Origin: CAYLZO01 sp964387775
GTDB taxonomy: Bacteria > Chloroflexota > Anaerolineae > JAAYZQ01
Direction of reading: 5' to 3'
DNA: 6,324 bases
NCBI GenBank assembly: GCA_964387775.1
Contig: CAYLZO010000273.1
Span: forward strand, 1 to 6,324
The notes under the pieces are model-generated. The model saw only the letters and a program-made list of their open reading frames with translations. It did no database searches and was not told the DNA's origin. Below, piece by piece: positions 5,519-6,324 of the stretch (its first letter is position 1; each line of letters begins with the position of its first letter). The translations under genes were made by a program, and so were the position numbers.

Positions 5519-6324
5519 TACGAGTTGGTCGGTTCCGGGAGCGCCCCCACCCGGATCTGGCCGGTCATGAGTTGGTGCAGCATCGACTGGAATAGCTCCT
5601 CCAGTGCTGCCTTGCGCTGTTCTTCTGCACGGATTTTCTGGTCCGCTACATCTAGAAAAACCACTATGCGCCCTTGTTTGGTAAGAGAAGGAATCAGGAT
5701 TGGGAATGATTGGAGTTTGGTCTTGTTAATGCAAGCGAGATGTGTAGTCCGATGCGCAACACTTAAGAAGTAACGTTTAGCATAGTCACTTTGAACAAGA
5801 TAGGCAAGGTATTCTGGCAACAAAGTTTCTCGATCCGTCCTGACGGCAAAGATATGATTCTGGTGGATGCAATTCGGTATCTGTCCGTGCCAGATAAAGC
5901 CGCGACCAAGCTTATCAAAGTCACCACCTTCAGTTAGCACAACATCCCCGAGCTGTAATTGATACCGATCCAACTCAGACACGCGGATTGGCATCTCTTT
6001 GATCTCCGAAAGGTCCAAGTAGCCATCCTGCACATTCGCAACCCGAAGGTATGGGACTTTCAGAACTTCGTTCTCTCCAAGTTTGCGTCCCTTTGCGGCA
6101 CCTGTTTGGACAAATGCTATCTTTTTCAAGAGGCTTGTCTCCCAGGATTTGGGAACTTGGCCGAATTCCGTCTCCTTTGTTACGGCCGGCTCCGCCTCAG
6201 GCCCATAAGTGAACAGCCGGTGCATCAGGCTGCGCTTCGTCTCGCGCGCCGCGGCAATCACGTCCTCCTGCGCGGCGATGGCCTCCTGGATCGTGCTCAA
6301 CACTTGGGCGATGCGTCGCTGCTC
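5518..6324 (-). CDS. hsdS: Type I restriction-modification specificity subunit HsdS, 3' part (5' end outside window)
   Basis: HsdS selects the DNA target of the type I complex for both methylation (with HsdM) and cleavage (with HsdR). The reading frame is open to the right edge, so the gene is cut there; 268 residues are visible. They begin in the central conserved region (EQRRIAQVLSTIQ, then a long helix ending SLMHRLFTYG), the usual joint between the two target-recognition domains. The second recognition domain follows (VPYLRVANVQDGYLDL, then RYQLQLGDVVLTEGGDFDKLG, IHQNHIFAVR). The C-terminal conserved helix (KQGRIVVFLDVADQKI, then LEELFQSMLHQLMTG) echoes the central one, as expected for the internal pseudo-repeat of HsdS. 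The GTG at 6303 is an internal valine codon, not the start. The recognition-domain DNA is clearly poorer in GC than its flanks. The first recognition domain and the N-terminus lie outside. The family call is very secure; the target sequence cannot be read from this. Confidence 0.95.
   Translation of the reverse strand, partial: EQRRIAQVLSTIQEAIAAQEDVIAAARETKRSLMHRLFTYGPEAEPAVTKETEFGQVPKSWETSLLKKIAFVQTGAAKGRKLGENEVLKVPYLRVANVQDGYLDLSEIKEMPIRVSELDRYQLQLGDVVLTEGGDFDKLGRGFIWHGQIPNCIHQNHIFAVRTDRETLLPEYLAYLVQSDYAKRYFLSVAHRTTHLACINKTKLQSFPILIPSLTKQGRIVVFLDVADQKIRAEEQRKAALEELFQSMLHQLMTGQIRVGALPEPTNS

Noticed and set aside
1..6324. CRISPR array, tRNA/rRNA genes, insertion sequence or other named defence systems such as BREX or DISARM
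   Set aside because: No regularly spaced direct repeats, no cloverleaf or rRNA sequence, no transposase, and no marker proteins of those systems are visible; the only large system supported is type I restriction.

Overview
The window is GC-rich (near 70% in a line I counted by hand inside the unknown gene at 4816-5508) and bacterial in style: compact genes, GTG/ATG starts and strong Shine-Dalgarno sites. The gene set (a short HicB of the kind often misannotated as an oxoisovalerate dehydrogenase, a HicA partner, a YgjP-type metallopeptidase behind hsdR, and an NPFA-type P-loop ATPase) would fit a Chloroflexota-like or other high-GC environmental bacterium. This is a weak inference; nothing in the window fixes the taxon.

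Almost everything lies on the minus strand, so the operon reads from right to left. It enters at the right edge with the 3' part of hsdS (type I restriction specificity subunit, 5518-6324). It continues with an unrecognised acidic 230-aa protein (4816-5508), a hicB-like antitoxin (4587-4796), a hicA-like mRNA-interferase toxin (4345-4590), the complete restriction/translocase subunit hsdR (1367-4342) and a YgjP/SprT-like zinc metallopeptidase (892-1365). Spacings are 9, 19, -4, 2 and 1 nt, so these six genes are almost certainly one transcription unit. The methylase gene hsdM is not in the window and is expected beyond the right edge, as is the operon promoter.

The left 890 bases are different: lower GC, a short ORF that may be a gene remnant (691-855), a P-loop ATPase that stops after about 164 residues (166-660), and a 165-base stretch with no convincing gene but two small inverted repeats. 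This looks like a decaying accessory flank of the defence island.

Together the main genes form a type I restriction-modification operon. HsdS (with HsdM) recognises and methylates the target, and HsdR translocates DNA and cleaves unmethylated DNA. A toxin-antitoxin pair is embedded between the specificity and restriction genes, with an unknown protein before the pair and a peptidase at the tail. The most striking details are a REP-like GC-rich palindrome inserted in frame in hsdR just before the Walker A motif, the TA pair wired into the operon by translational coupling, and the unknown 230-aa protein with a possible helix-turn-helix.
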